DNA of 64,000 bases from Rariglobus hedericola (GTDB lineage Bacteria; Verrucomicrobiota; Verrucomicrobiia; Opitutales; Opitutaceae), in contig NZ_VMBG01000001.1 of assembly GCF_007559335.1 (NCBI RefSeq), forward strand, positions 310,001 to 374,000, in the 5' to 3' direction. A program made the translations under genes and the position numbers. Shown here one piece after another: positions 45,390 to 54,355 of the stretch; position 1 is the first letter of the stretch; every line of letters starts with the position of its first letter. The notes below the pieces were generated by a model. It searched no databases and was not told the origin of the DNA. It worked only from the letters and a program-made list of their open reading frames with translations.

Positions 45390-46101
45390 AGCGGTCATGG
45401 TGACGAAGCCACTCCATGCCATAGTCCAAGCCTACCTCGTCGCGGCCCTTCGGAGTCAGATCGAGGATGTGATAGGTGCCCATGATGAACTCCACGCCGC
45501 GCCCGTAGGTGGAATAGGTGTGATAGATCGTGCCGGCTGCATCGCGCGTGAAGACACTGACACCGGGGGCTTCCTCGTGGGGGAATTCACGGCGACCGTA
45601 GTTGTAGTAAACTTGGTCCTCCGCCATCTGCTCCGGCGTGAAGGAGACGTGATAGTCGAAGTTGAAGTCGTTGTCGTGCGAGGAGACCCAGTTGACGTTC
45701 CATCCCATGCGTTTTTTGAACGGCAGGATCTCGGCGATCGGTGCGCGGGATACGGCGGCGAACGCTACATCGCGGGCGGGCAAGTGAACGGCGGCGGCGT
45801 TGAAATGATCCATCATGAAGGAGCAACTCTTGCAGCCCTCTTCCCAGCCGGGCCCCAGCATAAAATGTTGGATGACGAGCTGGCTGTGACCTGTGAAGAG
45901 ATCCGCCAAGGTGACACGGCCCGCGGGCCCCGTGAAGGTGTAGGGCTTGTCGATTTTGATCCACGGCAACTGGCGGCGGCGGGCGGCGAGTTCATCTTGA
46001 AGATGGAGCAGCTTCTTTTCTTCGCGCAGGAGTTCGAGGCGGGCGGTGCGCCAGTTTTCTTCGGAGACGACAGGCGGGCGGGTGGATGCGTTGGTTATCA
46101 T
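45355..46101 (-). CDS. DUF899 thioredoxin-fold protein
   Basis: The 248-residue protein matches DUF899: SEENWRTARLELLREEKKLL, then PGWEEGCKSCSFMMDHFN with a CxxC-type Cys pair (about residue 75-80) and TYHILDLTPKGRDE near the C-terminus. The thioredoxin-like fold suggests redox chemistry, but the substrate is not known. The upstream ATG at 46131 is less likely. It sits 78 bases downstream of the AHSA1 gene on the same strand and is probably under the same ArsR regulator. Confidence 0.85.
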   Translation of the reverse strand: MITNASTRPPVVSEENWRTARLELLREEKKLLHLQDELAARRRQLPWIKIDKPYTFTGPAGRVTLADLFTGHSQLVIQHFMLGPGWEEGCKSCSFMMDHFNAAAVHLPARDVAFAAVSRAPIAEILPFKKRMGWNVNWVSSHDNDFNFDYHVSFTPEQMAEDQVYYNYGRREFPHEEAPGVSVFTRDAAGTIYHTYSTYGRGVEFIMGTYHILDLTPKGRDEVGLDYGMEWLRHHDRYEQSADAFATT

Positions 46102-46179
46102 TGGGAGGCGAGGGTGGTTAGTTATGGGCAAGGCAGTGGCCTTGGGTGCGATTGCTGAGGGAAAACTACAGGAGGCGAG

Positions 46180-46728
46180 TTACGCGTTCTGTGCGTCGGT
46201 GTAGAGTTTCTGGTATTCGGCTTTGAGCTGCTTGTGCAGCGCCCAGAAAGGCGGAGGCGTCGTGTCTTCGAGCAAGGCCGCGAGCAGACTGAAATGCGTA
46301 TGCCAACCGCTTGCGTAACCGGGAATGGAAGGGATGTCTTCGCCGCGTGCACGATGAGTGAGCACAAGGATGACCTGGTCGCCCTGCGGGGTGAGTTCGA
46401 AGGTGACTTCCGAAGAGTCGTCGAACGTGTAGCTCAACAAGCGCGGTGGCTCGAAACGAAGGATGGTCGAGGGCATCGTGAAGCCCTCTGCATTCATCTG
46501 TTTGTATTGCTCTGGAGGTTCTTCGTCGGGTGAGAGATTTTGGTGTTTGAAAACGAGGTCGTTTTTTCCGCCCGCCTTCGGTTCACAGGAACCGCCGGCA
46601 AACCAGCGCGCGCGTTTTGCGGGATCCGTGAGGTATTGCCAGATGCGTTCGATGGGACCGGGAAGGGTGCGCACGAGGCGGACTTCTGCCGGACCATTAA
46701 AAGAGCCGTATGAGTCGTTGGTTTTCAT
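46180..46728 (-). CDS. SRPBCC/AHSA1-type protein downstream of ArsR
   Basis: The 182-residue AHSA1-like protein shows VRLVRTLPGPIERIWQYL, then WFAGGSCEPKAGGKND, and FELTPQGDQVILVLTHRA. It lies directly after an ArsR-type regulator gene, with the start ATG overlapping the regulator's stop codon (ATGA), a very common pairing that suggests the regulator and SRPBCC protein belong to one response. The ligand is unknown. A longer N-terminal extension is not conserved. Confidence 0.85.
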   Translation of the reverse strand: MKTNDSYGSFNGPAEVRLVRTLPGPIERIWQYLTDPAKRARWFAGGSCEPKAGGKNDLVFKHQNLSPDEEPPEQYKQMNAEGFTMPSTILRFEPPRLLSYTFDDSSEVTFELTPQGDQVILVLTHRARGEDIPSIPGYASGWHTHFSLLAALLEDTTPPPFWALHKQLKAEYQKLYTDAQNA

Positions 46729-47069
46729 GATGATGATTTTTTCTTGGTAAGTTTCTTGGCATTGGCGGCGTCTTCCGCACGCAGCTCGCGTTCGAGGGCA
46801 TCGAGGCGGCTCGACCAGACGGAGCGGGTTTTTTGCAACCACGCTTCGAGGTCGTCGAAGCCGTCGGGATTGAGTGCCTGGATGCGCGACTGACCCTCGG
46901 CTCGTGTAGAGACGAGACCGGCTTCGCGGAGAATGTTTAGGTGCTGCGAAATCGCCGGTGCGCTCATTTCGAACTCGGCGACGAGTTCACCCGAGGTCCG
47001 TTCGCGCGCGGCGAGCAGCTCGACAATTTTCCGTCGGGTGGGATCGGCAATGGCGGCAAGACTCTGCAT
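46725..47069 (-). CDS. ArsR-family transcriptional regulator
   Basis: This 114-residue winged-helix protein has LAAIADPTRRKIVELLAARE, then MSAPAISQHLNILREAGLV, the recognition helix of ArsR/SmtB regulators. There is no typical metal-binding CxC site, so metal sensing is unlikely and it may respond to other cues. An eight-base palindrome lies 9 bases upstream of the start and is the likely operator. The C-terminus is Lys-rich. It is coupled to the AHSA1 gene. Confidence 0.9.
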   Translation of the reverse strand: MQSLAAIADPTRRKIVELLAARERTSGELVAEFEMSAPAISQHLNILREAGLVSTRAEGQSRIQALNPDGFDDLEAWLQKTRSVWSSRLDALERELRAEDAANAKKLTKKKSSS

Positions 47070-47078
47070 GACGAAATA

Positions 47079-47098
47079 AATTAAGCTAAAGCTTAATT
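47079..47098. promoter_or_regulatory. candidate ArsR operator palindrome
   Basis: AATTAAGC TAAA GCTTAATT is a perfect inverted repeat with a four-base centre, followed by a further TTAAGC. It is AT-rich and lies immediately upstream of the ArsR start, where the -10 region would be, as expected for an autorepressed operon. Confidence 0.6.
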
Positions 47099-47192
47099 AA
47101 GCAATATTTAAATTATCGAACGCTTTGAGAAGCGCGGGTCGCGCCACCAACTTGGCGTTGCGAGGCATCGTGTGGCTGTTTCACTCTGCGCC

Positions 47193-48707
47193 ATGTCTTT
47201 CGCCCAGCTGGCACTTCAATCCGTCGAGTTCGCGCATCCGGGAATGACTGCGCCTTTATTCACCGATTTGACGGTGCAATTTCCTTCCGGCTGGACGGGT
47301 ATCGTCGGTCCCAATGGAGCGGGGAAGACGACGCTGCTGAAGGTCGTTACCGGCGAACTCGCGGTGCAGTCCGGCTCGGTGCATCGGCAGGGGCTGGCGC
47401 TCTATGTTGCCCAACGCACCGACGAGCCGCCGGAGATGTTTGAGGATTTTATCTGGGCGCCTGATGCCACCGTGCTCAAGGCGCGGTTGCGCGTGAGTGA
47501 AGACTGGCCGGACCGTTGGTCGACGCTCAGCCACGGCGAACGCAAGCGTGCGCAAATCGCGGTGGCACTTTGGCGCGAGCCGGCGGTGCTCGCGCTCGAT
47601 GAGCCGAGCAATCACATCGATGCCGATGCGCGGCGGTTGCTGCTGCTGGCGCTGACGGAGTTTACAGGAATCGGGCTGCTGGTGAGTCACGATCGTGCGT
47701 TGTTGGATGAACTGTGCACACAGTGTTTGATCATCGATCCGCCGGACGCGGTGATGCGGCCGGGTGGTGTTACCGAGGCAATGGAACAGCAGGATAGCGA
47801 AGAGAAATCAGCGCGCCATGCCGACGACATCATGCGCCGCACCGAGAACCGTCTCCGTGACGAAGCCCAGCGACGTCGGGTGGTTGCCGAGCAAAAGTCC
47901 GCGGCTTCACGTGGTTCCAAGCAGATCAAAATTCCGATCAACGATCATGACGGACGCGCTCAACGGAACCTCGCCAAGATGTCGGGCAAAGACGCCTACG
48001 CCGGAAAAATGGTCGCGCAGATGAATCAGCGCGCGGGCAAGGTCGCGACACAACGCTCCGAGACCACGCTGAAGAAGCGCTACGAAACCGGCATATGGGT
48101 GGATGGCGCTTCTTACATGCCGAGGGATTTTTTGCTGCGTCTGCCGGCGGGCAGTCTGCCGCTGGGTGGCGGACGTCATTTGAACTTTCCGGATCTGGAG
48201 ATTGGTGGAACGAGTCGCATCGCGATCACGGGTGCCAACGGACTCGGCAAGAGCACGCTGATCAATCATCTGCTGGCGCATCTGCAGTTGCCCGAGGAAA
48301 AGTTGGTGTCCGTGCCGCAGGAAATCTCGGCAGAGGATTCGCGCGTTTTACTGGAGGCGGTGAAGCGCCTGCCCAACGACGAACGCGGGCGCGTGATGAC
48401 TACGATCAGCCGGCTCGGTTCGCGTCCGGCTCGTTTGTTGGAGAGTGCGCTGCCAAGTCCGGGTGAAGTGAGGAAGCTGCTCCTCGCGATCGGCATCGTG
48501 CGTGGTCCGCATCTCATCGTGATGGATGAGCCGACGAATCACATGGATCTGCCGGGAATCATGTGTCTCGAAGGCGCGCTGGTGGATTGTCCCTGCGCGA
48601 TGCTGCTGGTAAGCCACGACGAAGAATTCCTGAAGAAAATTACCGCGATCGAATGGCATCTCTCGCGGGATGGGACTGGGGACACCCGGCTCGAAATTGT
48701 GGCTTGA
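47193..48707 (+). CDS. ABC-F family ATPase
   Basis: The 504-residue protein has two ABC nucleotide-binding domains and no membrane segment, the ABC-F layout linked to ribosome rescue or antibiotic resistance. Domain 1: GPNGAGKTTLLKVV, signature LSHGERKRAQ, Walker B LALDEPSNHID. Domain 2: ITGANGLGKSTLI, an unusual signature SPGEVRKLLLA and LIVMDEPTNHMD. A basic linker of about 80 residues joins them. The start at 47193 is chosen. It faces away from the ArsR operon. Confidence 0.9.
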   Translation: MSFAQLALQSVEFAHPGMTAPLFTDLTVQFPSGWTGIVGPNGAGKTTLLKVVTGELAVQSGSVHRQGLALYVAQRTDEPPEMFEDFIWAPDATVLKARLRVSEDWPDRWSTLSHGERKRAQIAVALWREPAVLALDEPSNHIDADARRLLLLALTEFTGIGLLVSHDRALLDELCTQCLIIDPPDAVMRPGGVTEAMEQQDSEEKSARHADDIMRRTENRLRDEAQRRRVVAEQKSAASRGSKQIKIPINDHDGRAQRNLAKMSGKDAYAGKMVAQMNQRAGKVATQRSETTLKKRYETGIWVDGASYMPRDFLLRLPAGSLPLGGGRHLNFPDLEIGGTSRIAITGANGLGKSTLINHLLAHLQLPEEKLVSVPQEISAEDSRVLLEAVKRLPNDERGRVMTTISRLGSRPARLLESALPSPGEVRKLLLAIGIVRGPHLIVMDEPTNHMDLPGIMCLEGALVDCPCAMLLVSHDEEFLKKITAIEWHLSRDGTGDTRLEIVA

Positions 48708-48716
48708 GCGGACATG

Positions 48717-48750
48717 AAAAAACCGCCGGCGGAAAAATCCGGCGGCGGTT
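48717..48750 (-). terminator. rho-independent terminator of the 48795 gene
   Basis: A 12-bp stem with one mismatch is drawn from AACCGCCG...CGGA and TCCG...CGGCGGTT (48721-48750). On the minus strand it is followed by a T run, so it ends the short minus-strand gene upstream (48795-49043). It also lies just after the stop of the + strand ABC-F gene. Confidence 0.7.
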
Positions 48751-48794
48751 GAGAAACGGTAATGCGGGGCTAAGCCCGACGGCCGTGTGGTTGC

Positions 48795-49043
48795 TTACTC
48801 GAGACCCTTGGCCTTGAGGAGCGCGGCGAGTTCGACGGGATCGGCGACGCCTTGCACGGTGTTGAGCAGACCGAGAACCTTGAGACGCTCGTCGGAGCTG
48901 CAGCTGGAGATCTCGATCATCCAGTCTTCGGACTTGGGGGCGGCGACGATCACCTCGTCGGACCATGCGATGACCTCGGCGGCGTCGATGACGCCGGAAG
49001 TGATGCCTTTGATGTAGTATTCAGCCTGGGTGCGGTAGTTCAT
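48795..49043 (-). CDS. hypothetical 82-residue protein
   Basis: I do not recognise this acidic 82-residue protein. It is soluble and has no motif I can name; NYRTQAEYYIKGITSG is the N-terminus and LGLLNTVQGVADPVELAALL lies near the C-terminus. It is followed by a good terminator on its own strand, which supports it being a genuine gene. Confidence 0.6.
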   Translation of the reverse strand: MNYRTQAEYYIKGITSGVIDAAEVIAWSDEVIVAAPKSEDWMIEISSCSSDERLKVLGLLNTVQGVADPVELAALLKAKGLE

Positions 49044-49097
49044 GGATGCAGCGACTGTGGTGGTCCCGGCACGAGAGCCAAGGCGGAAATCTTCCGA

Positions 49098-49133
49098 TAA
49101 AAAGGCCTTGTTTCCCGAGTGGAAAACAAGGCC
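49098..49133 (-). terminator. rho-independent terminator of the GH74-like gene
   Basis: GGCCTTGTTT (49104-49113) pairs with AAACAAGGCC (49124-49133) around a ten-base loop. On the minus strand the hairpin is followed by a T-rich run. It lies just after the stop of the 1064-codon gene. Confidence 0.75.
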
Positions 49134-49147
49134 ATGCCTGACGAGGC

Positions 49148-52100
49148 TTACTGCTGGATCAGTTTGAGCTGAGGCTGATTGGCGGCGGCTTCGCGGGAGT
49201 TAAACGTGATGTTGGTGGTGCTGCCGGCGGTGAGCGATTGGATTACCAACGTCACCGTGTTGCGGCCGGCGGCCTTCTCCTGCTGGAGATAGGCGGTCAC
49301 GTCCCATTCAAACCACGTTCCGACCGGACTGCTGCCGGGTATGGTGACAGTCGCGAGCGATGAACCGGTGGCGGCGGGCTTGGTGCCCCACGTGATACCG
49401 GTTTCAAGCCAGCTGGTGTTAGCGCAAGCGTAGATACCGATAGAGCGGCTGGTGGTGTTGGCATCTTGAATACACAGGCGAACCTTGCCCGAGCTGAGTG
49501 CGCCGGAGGCGCTGCTCAGATCAAACTTGAGGTAGGCCTGACGATTCCAGTCGACCGCATCGAGTTTCACCGTGAGCGCGGGATCAGCGCCGTAGTTGGT
49601 CGAGGCGCTGACGCCGTCCTTCACAAAGGCATCGGCCGAGGCGGCGAGCGTGATGTCGTTGGCGACGACTTTCAACTGAGGCTGGTTGCTGGCGGCCTGG
49701 CGGGAATTGAAAGTGACGCCGGTTGTGCTGCCCTGCGTGGACGATTGCAGCACGAGCGTCACCGTGTTGCGACCGGCGGCTTTCTCCTGCTGCAGGTAGG
49801 TGGTCACGTCCCATTCAAGCCAAGTGCCGGCGGCGAGACCGCCGGGAATCGTGACGGATGAGAGCGCGGCGCCGGTGGTGGCGGGTTTGGTGCTCCACGT
49901 GATGCCGCTTTCAGACCAGCTGCTGTTGGCGCTGGCGTAGAGGCCGATGGAGCTGCTGGCTGCGCCGGCCGACTGCACGCACAGGCGAACCCGACCCGAG
50001 TTAATCGGACCGGAGACGCTGCTCAGATCGAACTTGAGGTAGGTCTGGCGATTCCAGTCCACCGCATCGTTTTTCACAGTGAGTCCGGTATCCGTGCCGT
50101 AGTTGGTCGAGGCACTGACGCCGTCTTTGACGAAGGCATCGGCCGAAGCGGCGAGCGTAACGTCGCCGGCCACAGAGCCCACCATCACGCCGTTGCCGGT
50201 GGTGCCAAAAAACACGCGGCCGTAAACCTGACGGTCAGCCGTCATGCTGTTGGGATTCACGCCGATTTGTGGCGGACCGAGATTGGTCCAGGAAACGCCG
50301 TTGTTGTCGGAGCGGAAAAGGCTGTCCGCGATATTATTGACCGTGCCGAAAACATAGATCGCGGGAACCGTCGGGCTGTCGGGCGAGGCTTTGCCCACCG
50401 ACATGAACTCCGCGCTTTGCACGTTGGTGATCTTGGTGAAAGACGCACCCGAGTTGGTCGAATGATAAAGTCCTTCGGTGATAATGCCGACCCAGACATC
50501 GCCTTCCTTGCCCGGCGTGGTGTCCACGGTCAGGTTGTTTTGCGGCCACGAATACGGGAGCGCTCCGCCTGCGGAAAAGGTCACGCCGGCATCGGTGCTC
50601 ACATACATTTTGGAGTTATGATAAACGTAGAACTTGTTTCCGTTCACTTTGTCGGCGGCCAAGGGATAGCGGGGGCCGGCCGAAAAGAGATTGTTTCCAC
50701 CAATGATAATGCCAACGGGCAGGGTCGGAATCGCGGTCCAGGTCACCCCGCGATTGGCGGAGCGATAGGAGCCGTTTTGCTGGGTGACCCACACCATGGT
50801 TTCGCTGGTGGCTGAGACGGCGACACGACCACCGGCGGCATCTGAGGGGCTGGTCCATTGCGTATAGGACGTGCCGCCGTTGGTGGAGTATCCGGCATAG
50901 GCCGCACCGTCCCAACCTACGCGACCAACGCGTGCGATGAAGTCGGGATTCGTTTCCTGCACGGCTACACCGGTCATGTTGCCGGTTCCCGGTTTGGCGA
51001 AGGTCCACGGAAAGAACGTCATCATGCCGATCGAGGGCGACGTGGTGAGGGACTTGTGATCCCAACCGCCGATATCGGCGATGCTGGAGAGCAGGACATT
51101 GCTGCCCGAGGGCGGAGACAGAAGCGTGCCGATGGAAACAGTTTCTTCGTGGCCTGCGGCGCGGGCTTTCCATGTGATGTTGGCGGGCGTCGCCCACACG
51201 TCGGTGGTTTGATAGGCAAAGAAGAAATCGCTGAACCAGACGCTGCTCGAGTTAAACGGATCCCAGCAAAAACTCGTCGAGGCCTGACCGATGCTGGTGT
51301 CAAACCAAGGTGCCTCGGACTTGTCGGCGATCCGGTTCATGAAGGTCCAAGTCGCTCCGCCGTCGTTGGAGCGGTAGTGATTAAAAGGGCCGTAGTTCGG
51401 GGTGAACGTGCTGCTGTTCACGACGACTTGGAGACTGTTCTGCGGATTGACCGCCACGCCTGCGTAAGCGGCGGAAGCGGGCGGGGTGATGGTGGCCCAG
51501 CTGCTGCCGTTCCACTTAAACACGCCACCGCCGGGAGTCGTGGACCACGGGTTGCCGGCCGTCACATAGAGCGTGCCATTGGAATGAGCGTCGGCTTTGA
51601 CCACACCGGTCGGGCTGCCCGCCATCAATGTGAACGAGGCGCCGCCATCGGTGCTGCGATACACGCCGTTGGAGCACCCGAGGTAAATGTTTTTGGTCAC
51701 ACCACCGACGAGTCCGCCGCTGACGTCGAACTGCACGAAGCTTCCGTAGAGATCGTTGATCTTCGTCCACGACGCACCGGCGTCGGTGGACTTGAAGGTT
51801 CCGTTCGTGGCGGTGACCGTCGCACTGGAGCGAGTCGTGACATACACGACATTGCTGTTCAACGGATCGACCGCGATGCGTTGTCCGGCGCCCTGTTCGC
51901 TATTGGGTTTAACATCGATCAGAATGGAGCAGGCCGCCCAGGTGTCTCCCCGGTTGGAAGATTTCAAGACCGTGCCATCGACGCTCCACGGACCGCCGAC
52001 CGTCGCGTAAAGCGTGTTGCCCGTCGTGTCGGCCGGGGCAAAGGCAAGGCGGGCCGCTGCATGGCGATTATCCCAGCCGCTGACCGAATTTTTGTAGAAC

Positions 52101-52342
52101 AGGCCTTCCCAACGTTGGGTTGTGTGGTTCCAGCGGTAGGGCGTGCCCACATCCGTGGTGATGAAAAAAAGATTCTGCACCTTCGGATGGGCCTGGACGG
52201 TGGTGGTCGCACCGCCGCCGCCGATGCGGACGGTATTCCAGTTCATGGCTTGGGCAGTTGCGGCGATACACGAACTCAGGAACAGGCCTACAAGCAGGCC
52301 GAAGCGCAGAGGGGTTTTAATGAACCGTGGGGTAATATTCAT
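49148..52342 (-). CDS. secreted GH74-like beta-propeller glycosidase with two DNRLRE-type modules
   Basis: This 1064-residue protein begins with a signal peptide (FGLLVGLFLSSCIAATAQA) and about 690 residues of sialidase/BNR-like propeller repeats (STDAGASWTK, STDGGASFTL, SNDGGATWTF). Two candidate catalytic Asp sites resemble GH74 xyloglucanases: ITTDVGTPYRWN (about residue 57) and ADIGGWDHKS. C-terminally, residues 727-895 and 896-1064 are two near-identical 169-residue carbohydrate-binding/adhesion modules with TLAASADAFVKDGV and WNRQ-YLKFDLSS. The sequence supports a secreted xyloglucan-active enzyme; the substrate is inferred. It is transcribed alone with a terminator behind it. Confidence 0.82.
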   Translation of the reverse strand: MNITPRFIKTPLRFGLLVGLFLSSCIAATAQAMNWNTVRIGGGGATTTVQAHPKVQNLFFITTDVGTPYRWNHTTQRWEGLFYKNSVSGWDNRHAAARLAFAPADTTGNTLYATVGGPWSVDGTVLKSSNRGDTWAACSILIDVKPNSEQGAGQRIAVDPLNSNVVYVTTRSSATVTATNGTFKSTDAGASWTKINDLYGSFVQFDVSGGLVGGVTKNIYLGCSNGVYRSTDGGASFTLMAGSPTGVVKADAHSNGTLYVTAGNPWSTTPGGGVFKWNGSSWATITPPASAAYAGVAVNPQNSLQVVVNSSTFTPNYGPFNHYRSNDGGATWTFMNRIADKSEAPWFDTSIGQASTSFCWDPFNSSSVWFSDFFFAYQTTDVWATPANITWKARAAGHEETVSIGTLLSPPSGSNVLLSSIADIGGWDHKSLTTSPSIGMMTFFPWTFAKPGTGNMTGVAVQETNPDFIARVGRVGWDGAAYAGYSTNGGTSYTQWTSPSDAAGGRVAVSATSETMVWVTQQNGSYRSANRGVTWTAIPTLPVGIIIGGNNLFSAGPRYPLAADKVNGNKFYVYHNSKMYVSTDAGVTFSAGGALPYSWPQNNLTVDTTPGKEGDVWVGIITEGLYHSTNSGASFTKITNVQSAEFMSVGKASPDSPTVPAIYVFGTVNNIADSLFRSDNNGVSWTNLGPPQIGVNPNSMTADRQVYGRVFFGTTGNGVMVGSVAGDVTLAASADAFVKDGVSASTNYGTDTGLTVKNDAVDWNRQTYLKFDLSSVSGPINSGRVRLCVQSAGAASSSIGLYASANSSWSESGITWSTKPATTGAALSSVTIPGGLAAGTWLEWDVTTYLQQEKAAGRNTVTLVLQSSTQGSTTGVTFNSRQAASNQPQLKVVANDITLAASADAFVKDGVSASTNYGADPALTVKLDAVDWNRQAYLKFDLSSASGALSSGKVRLCIQDANTTSRSIGIYACANTSWLETGITWGTKPAATGSSLATVTIPGSSPVGTWFEWDVTAYLQQEKAAGRNTVTLVIQSLTAGSTTNITFNSREAAANQPQLKLIQQ
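49151..50164. repeat. tandem duplication of a 507-bp module
   Basis: Two adjacent 507-base units (49151-49657 and 49658-50164) encode two 169-residue modules of the same length with highly similar sequence, including identical stretches such as ASADAFVKDGVSASTNYG and LQQEKAAGRNTVTLV. This is an intragenic duplication in the 3' end of the GH74-like gene and could contract or expand by recombination. Confidence 0.85.
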
Positions 52343-52693
52343 GGTTATGGGGTGGAGTTTTCTTCTCGCAGGGGAGCGCGAAGCAAAGGGGGATGAACCG
52401 CAAAAGACCTAGCTGGGAAAGCCAGCGTCGTAGGATGATAAGGGGTGGGGACAAGCTAACAGAAAGAGAAGCGACCTATCCCGTAGCGGATGAACTCAGG
52501 TGTCTGCTAGCCCTCAGTGAGCCATAGATGCAAAGTCTTAGCCGCTTGTTCGAACAACAGATCAGTTGCGAATAGTGGACTGAGGTTCAGTGGCGTTTTC
52601 CGCAGTGAATCAGTCCGGTATTCGCTGGAAAAACGCGCCGCGATTCCTAGGCTCTCCAGTCAGTTCCCTTCGTTACCCCAACCCCTGATTAGC
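52343..52693. other. divergent intergenic region between GH74-like and LamG/PEP-CTERM genes
   Basis: About 350 bases hold the promoters of two divergent secreted-protein genes. I see no further ORF with coding character. A small hairpin GCTGG...CCAGC with a GAAA-like loop lies in the left third. I could not recognise promoter boxes or a known riboswitch. Confidence 0.5.
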
Positions 52694-53533
52694 ATGAACT
52701 CGTTTTTGACGTCGGCGCTTATGCGCGCGCTGTTTATCTTTACGGTCGGCCTGCTGGCGAACTCCGCCGGTGCGCAGACCTTGCTTTCGCATTATAAGCT
52801 TGATGGAAACGGCACGGATTTCGGCACGCTGGCGGTGAATGGCACGACGAGTGGAGCGGCGGCTTTTACCAACACCGGTGCCGGCGTGGGTGTATTTGAT
52901 AAAGCACTACGCGTTGGCACTGGAGCCACCGATCATTTTGTCGCTCCGACCGCCAATAATTCCGCCTATGCCTTGAGTGCGATCACCATCGCGCTTTGGG
53001 TCAATGTCGACACGGCATCGATGAATGACCGGCTGGTGTCCACGCTCACGGGCACCAACGGATTTGATCTCTACATGGGGGGCTACACTGTCGGAGGTGG
53101 TTCGGGTGGCGCGGATTTGTTCAACCTGACGTTTGTAGTCAATGGCACCAGCGGCGGTGTGTCATCGACAAGCGCAACCTATGTGAGCGACAAATGGCTT
53201 TTCCTCGCGGTTACCTACAGCGCAAATACGGCCTTGTTCTACAGTGGTGATCTCACGACGGCCGCATCCTTGAAGAGCACATTGAGCTATGCGGGGGGCT
53301 CCATCGTTGCCAGCTCGGCCGACCTTGAAATCGGCGGAACTCCGGCTACGACGAACGACCGCACGCCGACCGCACTTTTCAACGATGTGCGCATCTACAG
53401 TGGCGCGTTGACCGCTTTGCAGCTCGAGGCCGTGCGCGCCTCCACGATACCGGAGCCTTCTCAGACTGCGTTGGCCTCCGGTCTTTTGGCTTTCGCGTTT
53501 TTGATTATTCAAGCGCGCCGCCGTCGCTGCTGA
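52694..53533 (+). CDS. LamG-domain PEP-CTERM protein
   Basis: The 279-residue secreted protein has a signal peptide (MRALFIFTVGLLANSAGAQT), a LamG/concanavalin-like beta-sandwich domain (HYKLDGNGTDFG at the start, ITIALWVNVDT, VRIYSGALTALQLE) and a C-terminal PEP-CTERM sorting signal: IPEPSQ, a hydrophobic stretch and RRRR. These proteins are thought to be processed by an exosortase and placed in the envelope or exopolysaccharide. No exosortase gene is in this window. The longer in-frame start upstream is not conserved. Confidence 0.88.
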   Translation: MNSFLTSALMRALFIFTVGLLANSAGAQTLLSHYKLDGNGTDFGTLAVNGTTSGAAAFTNTGAGVGVFDKALRVGTGATDHFVAPTANNSAYALSAITIALWVNVDTASMNDRLVSTLTGTNGFDLYMGGYTVGGGSGGADLFNLTFVVNGTSGGVSSTSATYVSDKWLFLAVTYSANTALFYSGDLTTAASLKSTLSYAGGSIVASSADLEIGGTPATTNDRTPTALFNDVRIYSGALTALQLEAVRASTIPEPSQTALASGLLAFAFLIIQARRRRC

Positions 53534-53601
53534 GCGAATCGCGGGCGGCTATTCCGTTTGTGCGTTTGCCACGGACGTAATGCGTTTTGAGTGTTTGCAC
53601 C

Positions 53602-54339
53602 GTGCCAAATGAAACCCGTGAAGTCCGACCGTTTTCAAAACTTCGTCATGTCCTGACGCTGGATGGACGGGTGCTCGCGGTGCCGGACGATTGGGAACTG
53701 CTGCCGCCGGGCGACGCGGCCTTGAGCCGGCGTATCAAAGAAGACGGACCGACGTGGACGGTTATCGAGATGAAAGGGCGGAAACGTTTTTCACGCGGCA
53801 TCTGGGCTTCGAAGGAACGGATTGCCGCGCTCCAACTGGCACGCGCGGATGAACGGCTCGACCCCGATTATCAACGTAAGTTGGATGCGGGTCGCAAACG
53901 GCGGGCAGCCGAACAGGTCGAGTATGAACAAGACTTTCGGTCGGCGGTGATGGCGTTTTTGAGGTTTCATCCGAGTCGGTCTGCGGAGGCGGAGTTGATG
54001 GCGCGGCTGATCACCGATCATGCGGTGCCGGTGGGCAGTGGCACGGTCGCGCGCACTGAACGCATTCCAATCGAGGAACGGGCCGAGGCGGCGACCATCG
54101 CCTGGATGCGGCATCAAACGACCGGTTATGACAACATGGTCATCCCTTTGGTGAAAGGTCGCCGCCGGGAGGTGAGACGGCTGTTGGCTCAGCGTTCGCA
54201 CCAGCTGCTTACGCGTTACCGGGAAGGGTATGACATCGACCCTGTCACGTGTCCGCTGGCACGCGCATTGGCTCAACATCGATCCAAACCACTCGCGGTT
54301 CCGTCGTCGATGAATCCGCAGATGGCTTTGGGTTTATGA
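53602..54339 (+). CDS. DUF2293 domain protein
   Basis: The 245-residue protein contains a DUF2293 domain in its second half: AVMAFLRFHPSRSAEAELM, GSGTVARTERIPIEERAE, WMRHQTTGYDNMV and GRRREVRRLLAQRSHQLL. Proteins of this type are uncharacterised and probably bind nucleic acids given the many basic residues. The GTG start at 53602 is chosen; a TTG five codons upstream is possible. It lies 68 bases after the PEP-CTERM gene. Confidence 0.75.
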   Translation: MPNETREVRPFSKLRHVLTLDGRVLAVPDDWELLPPGDAALSRRIKEDGPTWTVIEMKGRKRFSRGIWASKERIAALQLARADERLDPDYQRKLDAGRKRRAAEQVEYEQDFRSAVMAFLRFHPSRSAEAELMARLITDHAVPVGSGTVARTERIPIEERAEAATIAWMRHQTTGYDNMVIPLVKGRRREVRRLLAQRSHQLLTRYREGYDIDPVTCPLARALAQHRSKPLAVPSSMNPQMALGL

Positions 54340-54355
54340 AGATGAATACGCGGAT

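Noticed and set aside
50858-52396. 512-codon + strand frame opposite the GH74-like gene
   Set aside because: Antisense shadow; the minus strand has a signal peptide and BNR repeats.
52343-52693. Possible c-di-GMP (GEMM) riboswitch before the PEP-CTERM gene
   Set aside because: A small hairpin is present but the GEMM core sequence is not.
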